From NCBI GenBank assembly GCA_038206395.1, contig JBBRAX010000036.1, positions 1-64,000 on the forward strand: DNA of 64,000 nucleotides, given 5' to 3'. Position 1 is the stretch's first letter; each line of letters starts with the position of its first letter. Of the stretch, positions 52,110 through 60,789 are shown piece after piece. The position numbers and the translations under genes are program-made. Source of the stretch: JAGSPQ01 sp038206395. GTDB lineage: Bacteria; Myxococcota; Myxococcia; Myxococcales; Myxococcaceae. A model generated the notes under the pieces. That model saw nothing but the letters and a program-made list of their open reading frames with translations. It was not told the DNA's origin and ran no database searches.

Positions 52110-52277
52110 GTACGACAGCTCAGAAGTCCGTGCCCCGATCGGACGTCGAGCCGCCCGTGTGGCGGGGCGAACGACCGAGGCGCACTTGGGTACTTTGGGT
52201 GCTCCGCAGGAAGTTCAACGCAGCCAATGGGGATGGGGCGGCGTCCCAACGATGCACGGACTTCTGAACTGTCGTAC
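52110..52277. mobile_element. Possible MITE: 168 bp with 24-bp terminal inverted repeats
   Basis: The ends 52110-52133 and 52254-52277 are inverted copies of each other over 24 bases with one mismatch (they begin GTACGACAG and end in CTGTCGTAC; inner part CAGAAGTCCGTGC). The 120 bases between encode nothing. The right end reaches the stop codon of the Hsp70-like gene. The long loop argues against a terminator. No transposase or clear target duplication is visible, so a nonautonomous insertion is a proposal. Confidence 0.55.
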
Positions 52278-53788
52278 TACCGCCGCGTCATCGGCTTCGC
52301 GTCGACGATCGTCACGTCGGCCGAGTGCCCGCTGTTCGCGAGCAGGCGGGCGGTGATCTTGAAGTCCTGGCCCAGCGTCAGCTCGAGCGACGGCGAGCCA
52401 CCGCTGCCGACGCGCCACTCAGCGCCGACCTGAATCGTACCGATCACCTCGCGATCCGTGCTCGTCGAATCCAGCGACTCGAAGAGCAGCACCGGCACGG
52501 GGGCGGACCACGACGGCAGGTTCGTCAGCTCGACGGCGCGGGTACACGGCACCGGCGAGTTCGCGGGAATCACTTCGATCGTCGAGCCACCGGGCAGCAG
52601 CACGCTGATCGGCATCGGCACCACGTCCGACAGGCCCGTCATTCCGCGCGCGAGGTTGCGGCCCATGATCGCGGCGCCGATGGCCACCCCCAGCTCGGGG
52701 TTCACGTCCTTGTCGGTCGAGAACTTCTTGAAGTGGTCGAGCCGCTTCTTGATCGCCGGCATGCGCGTCTGCCCGCCGACCAGCACGAGCTCGTCGATCT
52801 GATCTGGCTTGAGGCCCGCCTTCTCGAGCACGTCGTCACACGACGTCACCGCCCGCTCGATCAACTTGAAGCAGACCTCGTCGAGCTCGGCGCGGGTGAA
52901 GAGGAACTCGAAGTGGACGAACTGGCCGTCTTTTTGCGCGATGCACGGCACCCGCAGCTTTCCGCGTTCGGCCTTCGAGAGCGCGATCTTCGCCGTCTCG
53001 GCCGCGAACAACAGCCGCTGCATCACCACCGTGTTGCCGCGCAGGTCGATGCCGTGTTCCTGCTGAAACTTGCCCACCAGGTACTCGACGATCGCCTCGT
53101 CGAAGTTCGCGCCGCCGAGAAAAGCGTCGCCGCCGGTGGCGAGCACCTTCACCACCCGATTCTCGACCGAGAGCACCGTCGCGTCCAGCGTGCCACCGCC
53201 GAGGTCGAACACGAGCACCGTCTGCTGCGGGTTGCGGAGGTTCGCGTAGTACAGCGCCGCTGCGGTCGGCTCGTTCAGCATTGCCTTCACCGTCAGGCCT
53301 GCTTTTTCCGCCGCGTAGCGAACCGCCTCGCGTTGCCGAACCGACGCGTGGGCCGGAACTGTGAGCACGCACTCGGTGAAGGCCGACTCGGCGGTGTGGT
53401 TCGCCAGCGTCAGCATCTGCTTGATGATCAGGTACGCGACTTCCGTCATCGGGCGCACCTGGCCGTAGACGTGGAACGCGCAGTAGCCGTCTTCGCCCTC
53501 GACGATCTCGAAGGCGAAACGGTTCCGGTGACGAGCGACGAACTCAGACTGGAAGCGGCGGCCGAGGAAGCGCTTGGCGCCAAAGATCGTGTGGCGCGGG
53601 TCGTCGACCACCTGGGTGCGCGCGGCCTGGCCGACCAGCGCCTTGTCGCCCGCGTGAAACCACGCCACCGACGGCAGCATGAAGTTCTTCTCGCCCACGG
53701 GCACCAACCGCAGCTTGCCCTTCGTGTCGAAGAACGCCGCCGACGTGTTCGTGGTGCCGAAGTCGATTCCGAGAATCGGGCCAGCCAT
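52277..53788 (-). CDS. Short Hsp70-like chaperone/ATPase
   Basis: The 503-residue protein has the Hsp70 nucleotide-binding domain: ILGIDFGTTNTSAAFFD (phosphate 1), VLVFDLGGGTLDATVL (phosphate 2), ELVLVGGQTRMPAIKKRL (adenosine), and LNEPTAAALYYA. After residue 370 comes a shortened beta substrate-binding part (STIEVIPANSPVPCTRAVEL); the helical lid of DnaK (about 640 residues) is absent. It is thus an Hsp70 variant, not DnaK itself. ATG 53788 shares a base with the SGNH stop (TGATG), so it is the last gene of an M1 peptidase-SGNH-Hsp70 run. Confidence 0.88.
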   Translation of the reverse strand: MAGPILGIDFGTTNTSAAFFDTKGKLRLVPVGEKNFMLPSVAWFHAGDKALVGQAARTQVVDDPRHTIFGAKRFLGRRFQSEFVARHRNRFAFEIVEGEDGYCAFHVYGQVRPMTEVAYLIIKQMLTLANHTAESAFTECVLTVPAHASVRQREAVRYAAEKAGLTVKAMLNEPTAAALYYANLRNPQQTVLVFDLGGGTLDATVLSVENRVVKVLATGGDAFLGGANFDEAIVEYLVGKFQQEHGIDLRGNTVVMQRLLFAAETAKIALSKAERGKLRVPCIAQKDGQFVHFEFLFTRAELDEVCFKLIERAVTSCDDVLEKAGLKPDQIDELVLVGGQTRMPAIKKRLDHFKKFSTDKDVNPELGVAIGAAIMGRNLARGMTGLSDVVPMPISVLLPGGSTIEVIPANSPVPCTRAVELTNLPSWSAPVPVLLFESLDSTSTDREVIGTIQVGAEWRVGSGGSPSLELTLGQDFKITARLLANSGHSADVTIVDAKPMTRR

Positions 53789-54429
53789 CAGGGCGCTAAG
53801 TGTTTCACAGACCGCCAACGCGCGTGTGCGCTTTCCACCGCAGGGAACAACAGGTCGGCCCAGCGCTGGTAGCCGAGCTGCGACGGGTGGAAGCCATCGT
53901 CAGAAAAGAACTCGGGGTGGCCCGCGAGCTCGTTCTCGCCCAGCGAGTGCAGATCGATGACGGTGGTGCGCGGCCGCGAGGCCAGCTCACCGAGCATCCG
54001 GTTGAAGTCCTTCACCCGCCCCGAGATGACCTCGGGAGGGATGTTCATCATCGACAACGCCCCTTGCGCGATGGGCGCCCGGCCGAGGTCGATCAGGTTG
54101 CTGATGATCACGTCGGCGTCCGTTCTCTCGAGCACGTCGGCGATCGCCTTCAGGTTCGCCTTGAAGCGATCGGGCGAGACGAGCCGCCACAGATCGTTAC
54201 CGCCGATGCCCAGGGTCACCAGATCAGGCGACACGGACAGCACTCTTTCGAGCTGGGTGCGGACGAGGTCTGCGCTCACCGCCCCGCTCTGGCCGAGGTT
54301 CAAGATTCCCGCAGGCCAGCCGGCCGACTTCATGCGCCGGTAGACGAGCTCGGGGTAGCCGACGCCCTGCGAGCCGACTCCGGCGGCGGTGGAGTCTCCG
54401 AGCGCGACGTAGCGGAAGAGCGTGCCCAT
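53788..54429 (-). CDS. SGNH/GDSL hydrolase
   Basis: The 213-residue protein has the four SGNH blocks: YVALGDSTAAGVGS (Ser), LGQSGAVSADL (Gly), TLGIGGNDLWRL (Asn) and DDGFHPSQLGYQRWADL (Asp-His). No signal peptide, so it is probably cytosolic; typical substrates are acyl esters or acetylated sugars. It sits between the M1 aminopeptidase (10 bases away) and the Hsp70-like gene (overlapping). Confidence 0.87.
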   Translation of the reverse strand: MGTLFRYVALGDSTAAGVGSQGVGYPELVYRRMKSAGWPAGILNLGQSGAVSADLVRTQLERVLSVSPDLVTLGIGGNDLWRLVSPDRFKANLKAIADVLERTDADVIISNLIDLGRAPIAQGALSMMNIPPEVISGRVKDFNRMLGELASRPRTTVIDLHSLGENELAGHPEFFSDDGFHPSQLGYQRWADLLFPAVESAHARWRSVKHLAP

Positions 54430-54439
54430 GCGTCGAAAG

Positions 54440-56194
54440 CTAACGCCCCAGCAGCGACTCGACCACCTGCCGAGCAATCGGGTGGTACCCATGCTGGTAC
54501 TTGTCGAAGCACGCCTTCGCGCGCGATCTCGTCGCAGGGTTGCGGGCCAGCGCCTCGTACAGCGGGCGCAGGTATTTCATCCGCCCGACCTGCCCCAGCA
54601 CCTCTTCGATGCGGGGCGTCGCGGGCGCGTAGCCGCCGCTGGCGGCCAGCGAAAGCCAGGCGACCAGCACTTCGTAGTTGGCGCTCTGGGTCAGCCGGAA
54701 GCGCGAGTCGAGCTCAGCGGCGGCTTCGAGCGACAGGGGCCGAGGGACGCTGTTCAGGTACAGCTGCCACTGCGTCACGTCCCACCCCTGGGCCTGCGCG
54801 GGCGTCGGCACCGCGCCGTTGAGCTTCATCACCGCGTCGAGCTTCGCCGACTTCGCGACGGGTGCATTGGCAGGGACGCCCGGGCCGTCGATCCATTCCC
54901 GGCCGTTGATCTTCTCGAGCGCCCCGGGCATTTCCTTGTCACACAGCGCAATGAAGTCGTCCGTCGTGATCGACCGGAACCGGAAGGTGCCGAGGTACGA
55001 GCGAAGGAACCGGTCGAACGCCTCGCGACCCACCGCTTCCTCGAGCGCGACCAGCAGCAAGCACCCCTTCTCGTACGGCACTTGAGAGTAAGCGTCGTCG
55101 GGGTCGACACCGGCCAGCGAGGTGCGCAGCCTGGTCAGCTCGGGCCGATTGGCGAGCCGCTGCACTGCTTCGTCCAGCGACTTCCGGCCGAGCGCCGCGT
55201 GAAGGCCCGCGACCTCTTTGCCTTCCAGCGCCTCGAGGATCCGCCTTTCTGCGTACACGGTGAACCCTTCGTTCAGCCAGAAGTGCTCGGCGTTCGCGTT
55301 CGAGACGAGGTTCCCCGTCCACGAGTGGGCAAGCTCATGGGCGACCACGTTCACGAGCGAACGATCGCCCGTGATGATCGTCGGGGTGACAAAGGTGAGC
55401 CGCGGGTTTTCCATGCCGCCGTAGGGAAACGACGGAGGCATCGTGAGCAGATCGAAGCGATCCCAGTCGTAGGGGCCGAACAGCTGCTCGGCCGCCTGGA
55501 TCATCGCGTCGACGCCGGCGAACTCATCGGCCGACGCCTCGACCTGCGACGGTTCGGCGTAGACGCGCGACCGCGGGCCCAGCTCGCGCGAGGCGAGATC
55601 GCCAACGGCGAAGGCCAGCAGGTACGGAGGAATCGGCTGCGGCATCGCGAACGACTCGGTCGCCTCGGCGCCCTTCAGCTCGCGCTGCACCCACCCCGCC
55701 GCCATCACCGCCTTCAGGTGCGCAGGCACCGTCAGCTGCGCCTCGAAGCGAATGCGAAGGCGCGGCGTGTCCTGCAGCGGCACGACGGAACGCGCGTGAA
55801 TGGCCTGGCACTGGCTGAACAGAAACGGCTGCTTCTTGCCGGCCGTCTGCGCCGGGTCGAGCCACTGCAGCGCCGAGGCCTCGGGCGACGTCCGGTACCC
55901 GATGCGCACGCCGCGGCAGCCATTGGGCAGCGCGATCGACAGGCGCGACCCGAGCACGGGGTCGGCGGCGTGGAGCTCGAACTTCAGCGTCGACCCGTCC
56001 AACGCTGCGACCGAATCGATCGTCAGATCGCGGGTGTCGAGATCCACCGAGCCACCCTGCGAACCGCGATCGAAGTGGAGCTCGGCGACAGCGCTGAGGC
56101 GGCGGGTGGCGAAGTCGACGCGCGCCTTCCACACCAACAGCTCGGTGCCAGGCTGCGTGTCGTCGTTGTACGAGTGGGGATCTCGGCGGGCCAT
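54440..56194 (-). CDS. M1-family metalloaminopeptidase
   Basis: The 584-residue enzyme has an N-terminal beta saddle (RVDFATRRLSAVAELHFDRG), the exopeptidase motif PYGGMENPRLTFV (GxMEN), the zinc site VAHELAHSWTGNLVS (HExxH) and the third ligand Glu 18 residues on in FWLNEGFTVYAERRI. A helical C-terminal domain ends the protein, as in leukotriene-A4-hydrolase-like members. No signal peptide. It is head-to-head with the RND gene, about 90 bases apart. Confidence 0.92.
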   Translation of the reverse strand: MARRDPHSYNDDTQPGTELLVWKARVDFATRRLSAVAELHFDRGSQGGSVDLDTRDLTIDSVAALDGSTLKFELHAADPVLGSRLSIALPNGCRGVRIGYRTSPEASALQWLDPAQTAGKKQPFLFSQCQAIHARSVVPLQDTPRLRIRFEAQLTVPAHLKAVMAAGWVQRELKGAEATESFAMPQPIPPYLLAFAVGDLASRELGPRSRVYAEPSQVEASADEFAGVDAMIQAAEQLFGPYDWDRFDLLTMPPSFPYGGMENPRLTFVTPTIITGDRSLVNVVAHELAHSWTGNLVSNANAEHFWLNEGFTVYAERRILEALEGKEVAGLHAALGRKSLDEAVQRLANRPELTRLRTSLAGVDPDDAYSQVPYEKGCLLLVALEEAVGREAFDRFLRSYLGTFRFRSITTDDFIALCDKEMPGALEKINGREWIDGPGVPANAPVAKSAKLDAVMKLNGAVPTPAQAQGWDVTQWQLYLNSVPRPLSLEAAAELDSRFRLTQSANYEVLVAWLSLAASGGYAPATPRIEEVLGQVGRMKYLRPLYEALARNPATRSRAKACFDKYQHGYHPIARQVVESLLGR

Positions 56195-56281
56195 GGCGCC
56201 GTCTTACCTGAACCTCAAGAATCCGCAGCGCTCGGAGGCCGACAGGCGATATGCAGACGCGCCCGATCTGGGTTTGGGCCG

Positions 56282-58774
56282 ATGGAGGTCGTCTTGGCGG
56301 ACAGCGGTTGGATGGGTCGATTCGAGCGGACGCTTGGGAATCTCGCAGTCAAGTCGCACCGGAACCCCGTCGTCGCGCTGGTGATTGCGGGCGTGCTCAC
56401 CGCGGTGGGCGCCTTCTTCTCGGCCCGGCTGCCGATGGTCGCCGACCTCGAGAAGCTGCTGCCGAAGACCTTCGACTCGGTGAAGGGCCTCGACCCGCTC
56501 AAAGAAAGGTTCGGCGGCATCGGCTACGTGGTGGTCGTCGGCGTCAACGGCACCACCGAGCAGCTGAAGGCGTTCGCCGACGAGTACGCGCCGCGCATGG
56601 AAAAAGAGCTGCCGGGCATTCGTTACGTCGATCACAAGCGGTCGGGCCGCTTCTTCGAAGAAAGAAAGCTCTACTACCTGTCGCTGGAAGACCTGAAGGA
56701 GGTCGCGCGCCGGGTGAAGGAACGCGAGAAATACGAGCGCCGCCAGCTGAACCCGATGTTCGTGAAGCTGGACGAGGAAGAAGTGCCGTCGCTGGACATG
56801 AGCGACATCGAGCTCAAGTACGGCACCCGTTCAGACCAGCGCCTCGCCTCGGGCGGTGACTACTACCTCGACGAAGAACGCAAGCTGGTGGTGCTGCTCG
56901 GCAAGCCGGATCAGATCGCCTCTGACCTCACCTTCAGCGAGCGCGTCGTCGTCGCGGCCGAGGACTACTTCAAGAAGCAGGATCTGACGCGCTTCGGCCC
57001 GAACTTCCGCATCAGCCTCACCGGTACGTTCAAGTACAAGGTCGACCAGCAGCGGCAGCTGTCGAACGACATGACGCGGGCCACGATCCTCGCGTTCCTG
57101 TTGCTGATCGGCTACCTCATCTTCCACTTCCGCGGGATCCTGCCGGTGTTCTGCGTGCTGGTGCCGGTCTCGGTCGGCCTGGCGTGGACGTACGGCGCCA
57201 CGTTCTTCATCTTCGGCGGCATCAACATTCTCACCGGCTTCCTCGGAGCGGTGCTCGGCGGCCTCGGCACCGAGCACGGCATCCACCTGGTCGGCAGGTA
57301 CAGCGCGCTGCGCAGCGAAGGCGAGTCATCGGAAGAAGCGACGCGCGACGCCTTCTCGCACACGGGCAGCTCGGCGATCACGTCGTCGCTGGTCGCGGCG
57401 CTGACCTTCATGTCGATCGCTTTCAGCGAGTTCGGCGCCTTCCGTGAGTTCGGCGTGATCGCGGCGATCGGCATGCTGGTGGTCGTCGCCTCCTACTTCC
57501 TGGTGCTTCCCGCGGTGTTCGGCCTCGCCAGCAAGTTCGGCTGGAAGCCGCGCGGCATCTCGATGACCAACAGCGAGCTGGCCCACCTGCTGCCAAAACA
57601 CCAGGGCAAGATCGCGCTCGGTGTCGGCGCGGTGCTCGCGCTGATGATCTACGAGATCCCCGGCGTTCGCTTCGACTACGACTTCGGCGCGCTCGAAGAC
57701 TCGACGCTGCCTTCGTTCGAGCTCGACGCCGAGGTGAACAACATCCTCGGCTACAACATGGAGCCCGTCGTCATTCTGACGAACAAGACCTCGAGCGAAC
57801 GGATGTTGGTGGAGGCGCTGAAGCAGCGGCAGAAGGAACAGGGCACCAAGTCGACGATCGACTTCGTGGCCGCGCTCGACGACCTCGTGCCGACCCAGCA
57901 GGCCGAGAAGCGCGAAGTGCTGGATCAGATCAAGAAGACGCTGGACAAGGTGGACGCCTCGGCGCTGGAAGCCGACACGGCCGAACGGCTGGCGAACTTC
58001 AAGAAGATGGTCGAGCCCGGGCCTTTCCAGCGGGGAGACATCCCCATCTCGGTGCGCCGCCAGTTCGAAGGCATCAAGCCCGGCCAGGAAGGCGGCTTCG
58101 TCCTCATCTTCCCGAACATCAAGCTGTCGGAAGGCCTCGAGGTGGTGCGGTTCGCGAAGGAAGTGCGCGGCATCGAGCTGCCCAACGGCGAGAAGTTCTC
58201 GGCGGCCGGCGAGGCGATGATTCTCGCCGACGTGCTCCTGATGGTGCTTCGCGAGGGCAAGCCGATTCTGTTCGCGGCGATCTTCTCGGTGCTGCTGGCG
58301 ATGTGGATCATGCTGCGGTCGCTGAAGCTCGCGCTGCTGTGCATGATGCCCACGGTGCTGTCGATTCTGGCGCAGACGGGAATGATGACGATCCTCGACC
58401 TGCCCTTCAACTACCTGAACATCTTGTTGGTGCCAGTGATGATCGGCACCACGGTCGACGCGGGTGTTCACCTGGTCTCGCGCATCACCGAGAACAAGGG
58501 CAACTTCGGCGGCGTCTACGGCGAGACGGGCCGCGCGATCGTCGGCGGGCTCGTCACCTCTGGCGTGGGCTTCTCGGCGATGCTGCTGGCCGACCACCCG
58601 GGCCTCAACTCGATGGGCCGGCTTGCGATCCTGGGCTTCGCGATCAACCTGATCGTGATGCTCGTTTTCTTCCCGGCGGTGTTGCTATGGCTGCAGAAGA
58701 AGGGCCTCATCCGCTCGGTCGAAGCGAATTCTGGCGAGCCAGCTGCGTCAGTCAGCACAGATGCAAAACCTTAA
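56282..58774 (+). CDS. RND-superfamily lipid-type transporter (MMPL/HpnN-like)
   Basis: The protein has about 830 residues and two repeats, each one helix, a periplasmic domain and five helices: SHRNPVVALVIAGVLTAVGA, then helices from about 255 (ILAFLLLIGYLIFHF, LGTEHGIHLVGRYSALRS) and a second set from about 660 (ILFAAIFSVLLAMWIMLRSL, GTTVDAGVHLVSRITE). These are the marks of RND exporters of the MmpL/HpnN class, which move lipids rather than drugs. The start is uncertain: ATG 56282, TTG 56294 (GGAGG just upstream) or ATG 56312. It leads an operon with an MlaC-like carrier and a TolC-like channel. Confidence 0.87.
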   Translation: MEVVLADSGWMGRFERTLGNLAVKSHRNPVVALVIAGVLTAVGAFFSARLPMVADLEKLLPKTFDSVKGLDPLKERFGGIGYVVVVGVNGTTEQLKAFADEYAPRMEKELPGIRYVDHKRSGRFFEERKLYYLSLEDLKEVARRVKEREKYERRQLNPMFVKLDEEEVPSLDMSDIELKYGTRSDQRLASGGDYYLDEERKLVVLLGKPDQIASDLTFSERVVVAAEDYFKKQDLTRFGPNFRISLTGTFKYKVDQQRQLSNDMTRATILAFLLLIGYLIFHFRGILPVFCVLVPVSVGLAWTYGATFFIFGGINILTGFLGAVLGGLGTEHGIHLVGRYSALRSEGESSEEATRDAFSHTGSSAITSSLVAALTFMSIAFSEFGAFREFGVIAAIGMLVVVASYFLVLPAVFGLASKFGWKPRGISMTNSELAHLLPKHQGKIALGVGAVLALMIYEIPGVRFDYDFGALEDSTLPSFELDAEVNNILGYNMEPVVILTNKTSSERMLVEALKQRQKEQGTKSTIDFVAALDDLVPTQQAEKREVLDQIKKTLDKVDASALEADTAERLANFKKMVEPGPFQRGDIPISVRRQFEGIKPGQEGGFVLIFPNIKLSEGLEVVRFAKEVRGIELPNGEKFSAAGEAMILADVLLMVLREGKPILFAAIFSVLLAMWIMLRSLKLALLCMMPTVLSILAQTGMMTILDLPFNYLNILLVPVMIGTTVDAGVHLVSRITENKGNFGGVYGETGRAIVGGLVTSGVGFSAMLLADHPGLNSMGRLAILGFAINLIVMLVFFPAVLLWLQKKGLIRSVEANSGEPAASVSTDAKP

Positions 58775-58784
58775 GGAGAACACC

Positions 58785-59393
58785 ATGTTGAAGACCGCTT
58801 TGATCCTCGCCGCCCTGCTGCCCTCGATCGCGCTCGCGGGCCTGCCCGAAGACGGGAAGAAGCGCACCGAAGGGTTCATCAACGGACTCCTCGCGGTGAA
58901 GTCGACCGACAAGGGCTCGCTGTCGAAGGAAGACAAGGACGCCAACCTGAAGACGTTTGCCGAGCTCGACGGCTTCTTCGACTGGGACTACCTGATGACC
59001 GAGCCGGTGAAGCCGCGCGCGGACAAGTTCAGCCCGGCCGAGAAAGACGAGTTCAACAAGAAGTTCAAGGAAGTGCTGCGCCTCGCCGCGTACCCCGACT
59101 CGGGCAGCTTCTTCCGCACCGCGAAGTACAAGGTGAACAACGGCGTCGAGACCGCACCCGACAAGGTCACCGTCTCGATCGACGCGAAGAAGGGCGACAT
59201 CGAGACCAAGGTCGACATCCACTTCAAGAAAGCCGGCGACACCCTGAAGCTGTACGACGTCTCGTTCGACGGCGACTCGCTGGTGAAGGACTACCAGAAC
59301 CAGATGGTCCGCATCATCGACAAGGGCGGCGCGAAGGACCTGATCGCCAAGATTGACAAGCGCAAGGCTGACCTCGAAAAACCGAAAAAGTGA
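58785..59393 (+). CDS. MlaC/HpnM-like periplasmic lipid carrier
   Basis: The 202-residue protein has a signal peptide (MLKTALILAALLPSIALA) and the MlaC/Ttg2D pattern: FINGLLAVKSTDKGSL, AELDGFFDWDYLM, SPAEKDEFNKKFKEVLR, VDIHFKKAGDTLKLYDVSFD and LVKDYQNQMVRIID. MlaC carries phospholipids across the periplasm, and HpnM partners the RND protein HpnN. AAGGAG precedes ATG 58785 by about 8 bases. The next gene overlaps as GTGA. Confidence 0.85.
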   Translation: MLKTALILAALLPSIALAGLPEDGKKRTEGFINGLLAVKSTDKGSLSKEDKDANLKTFAELDGFFDWDYLMTEPVKPRADKFSPAEKDEFNKKFKEVLRLAAYPDSGSFFRTAKYKVNNGVETAPDKVTVSIDAKKGDIETKVDIHFKKAGDTLKLYDVSFDGDSLVKDYQNQMVRIIDKGGAKDLIAKIDKRKADLEKPKK

Positions 59394-60787
59394 ACCCACT
59401 CCTGATCGCAGTGTTGATGGCGGCGGAACCGGCGAGCGTCGAACAGGCGCCGCCGACCGTGCTCGCTCCTCCGGCGGCATCGGTTCGCCGCATGACCCTC
59501 GATGACTGCGTTCGGGAGGCGTTGAAGGAAAGCGGAACCCTGGTCGAAGCCCGGGGCAAGGTGACTGAGTGGCAGGGCAAGCTGCTCGAGGTCGAGAGCG
59601 CGTACTGGCCGAAGCTGCAAGGCCTTGCGTTCGTGGCCCCGGTCTACGGCGTGAAGCTGGCGCCCGGAGCGCAATTGGGTGATCGCCCCCACCCGCTCTA
59701 CGAATCCGACTGGAAGAACCTCAACAGCTGGGGGCCCTACACCAAGCTCCAGCTGACGCTGGCGCAGCCGCTGTACACGTTCGGCCGCCAGCCCGCGGGC
59801 GAGAAGGCGGCGCTGAACCGGCTCGAGGTCGAGAAAGCGCGCTACCTGCAGGTGCGCAACACGGTCGCGCTCGAGGTGCGCCGGTACTACTTCCTTCACC
59901 TGTTCGCCCGATCGATGCAGCCCGCGCTGGACCAGGCGAAGAGCATCCTCGACGAGGCCAACAAGTCGGCCCAAGAGGCGTACCTCGAGGCCAACGGCAG
60001 CGTCACCCAGGTCGACCTCGCCAAGCTTCGCTACGGCGGCACGGTGCTGGGCAAGGGCCTGATTCAGGCGGAAATCGGCCAGAAGCTCGCGCTCGCCGCG
60101 CTGAAGCACACGATGGGCATGGCGCAGTCGGTGGACATCGAGCTGGTCGAAGAGGCGCTGGCGCCGTTGCCGAAAGAGCCCCTGCCCTCGCTGGATCATT
60201 TCGTCCTCAAGGCGCTGGAGCACCGGCCTGAGATGGCGCAGGTGAAGTACGGCACCGAGGCTGCCCGGTGGTTCGCGCGCAGCGAGGCGCTGTCGTCCAT
60301 GCCGACCGCGTTCATCGCCTTTCAGCTGGATCTCAACTGGTCGCCGCGGCGGCCGACGGAGGCTGACCAGTTCGCCTACGACCGCTTCAACAACATCAGC
60401 CCGGGCCTCGCAGCTGGCTTCCTCTTCGACATCGACCCGCGCAAGACGTGGGCGCGCCACGAGGGCGCCAAGGGCCTGATCGAGCAGGTCGAAGGCCTCA
60501 AGAAGTTCGCGTCGACGGGCATCCCCGTCGAGGTTCGCAAGGCGTACGACGATGCGGTGCAGGCCGACATGCTGACGCGGCTTGCGAATGACGGCTCGGC
60601 CGCAGGCCGCAAGTGGCTGGTGTTCGCGGGCACGGCGTACGTCGCGGGCACGGGTGAAGCGAAGGATCTGCTCGAAGGCCTGGTCGTGTACCTGACGGCG
60701 CGGCAGTCGTACTTCGAGAGCCTTCAGGCCTCGCACTTCGCGCGGGCTCAGCTGCTGTACGTCACCGGCGAAACCGGCGTCGACTGA
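59390..60787 (+). CDS. TolC-family outer-membrane channel protein
   Basis: The 465-residue protein begins with GTG 59390 inside the stop of the carrier gene. It has the helical coiled pattern of TolC proteins: LDDCVREALKESGTLVEARG, TLAQPLYTFGRQPAGEKAAL with NRLEVEKARY, QVDLAKLRYGGTV and a second repeat with YDDAVQADMLTRLA. An N-terminal export stretch (LIAVLMAAEPAS) is short. Its place in the RND-carrier operon suggests the exit duct, but no membrane-fusion adaptor gene is here. Confidence 0.83.
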   Translation: MNPLLIAVLMAAEPASVEQAPPTVLAPPAASVRRMTLDDCVREALKESGTLVEARGKVTEWQGKLLEVESAYWPKLQGLAFVAPVYGVKLAPGAQLGDRPHPLYESDWKNLNSWGPYTKLQLTLAQPLYTFGRQPAGEKAALNRLEVEKARYLQVRNTVALEVRRYYFLHLFARSMQPALDQAKSILDEANKSAQEAYLEANGSVTQVDLAKLRYGGTVLGKGLIQAEIGQKLALAALKHTMGMAQSVDIELVEEALAPLPKEPLPSLDHFVLKALEHRPEMAQVKYGTEAARWFARSEALSSMPTAFIAFQLDLNWSPRRPTEADQFAYDRFNNISPGLAAGFLFDIDPRKTWARHEGAKGLIEQVEGLKKFASTGIPVEVRKAYDDAVQADMLTRLANDGSAAGRKWLVFAGTAYVAGTGEAKDLLEGLVVYLTARQSYFESLQASHFARAQLLYVTGETGVD

Positions 60788-60789
60788 CG

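Noticed and set aside
52325..53872. 515-codon open frame on the plus strand
   Set aside because: Antisense to the Hsp70-like gene, whose nucleotide-binding motifs are unmistakable.
57326..58597. 423-codon open frame on the minus strand
   Set aside because: Antisense to the RND transporter; His/Arg/Gln-rich and without domains.
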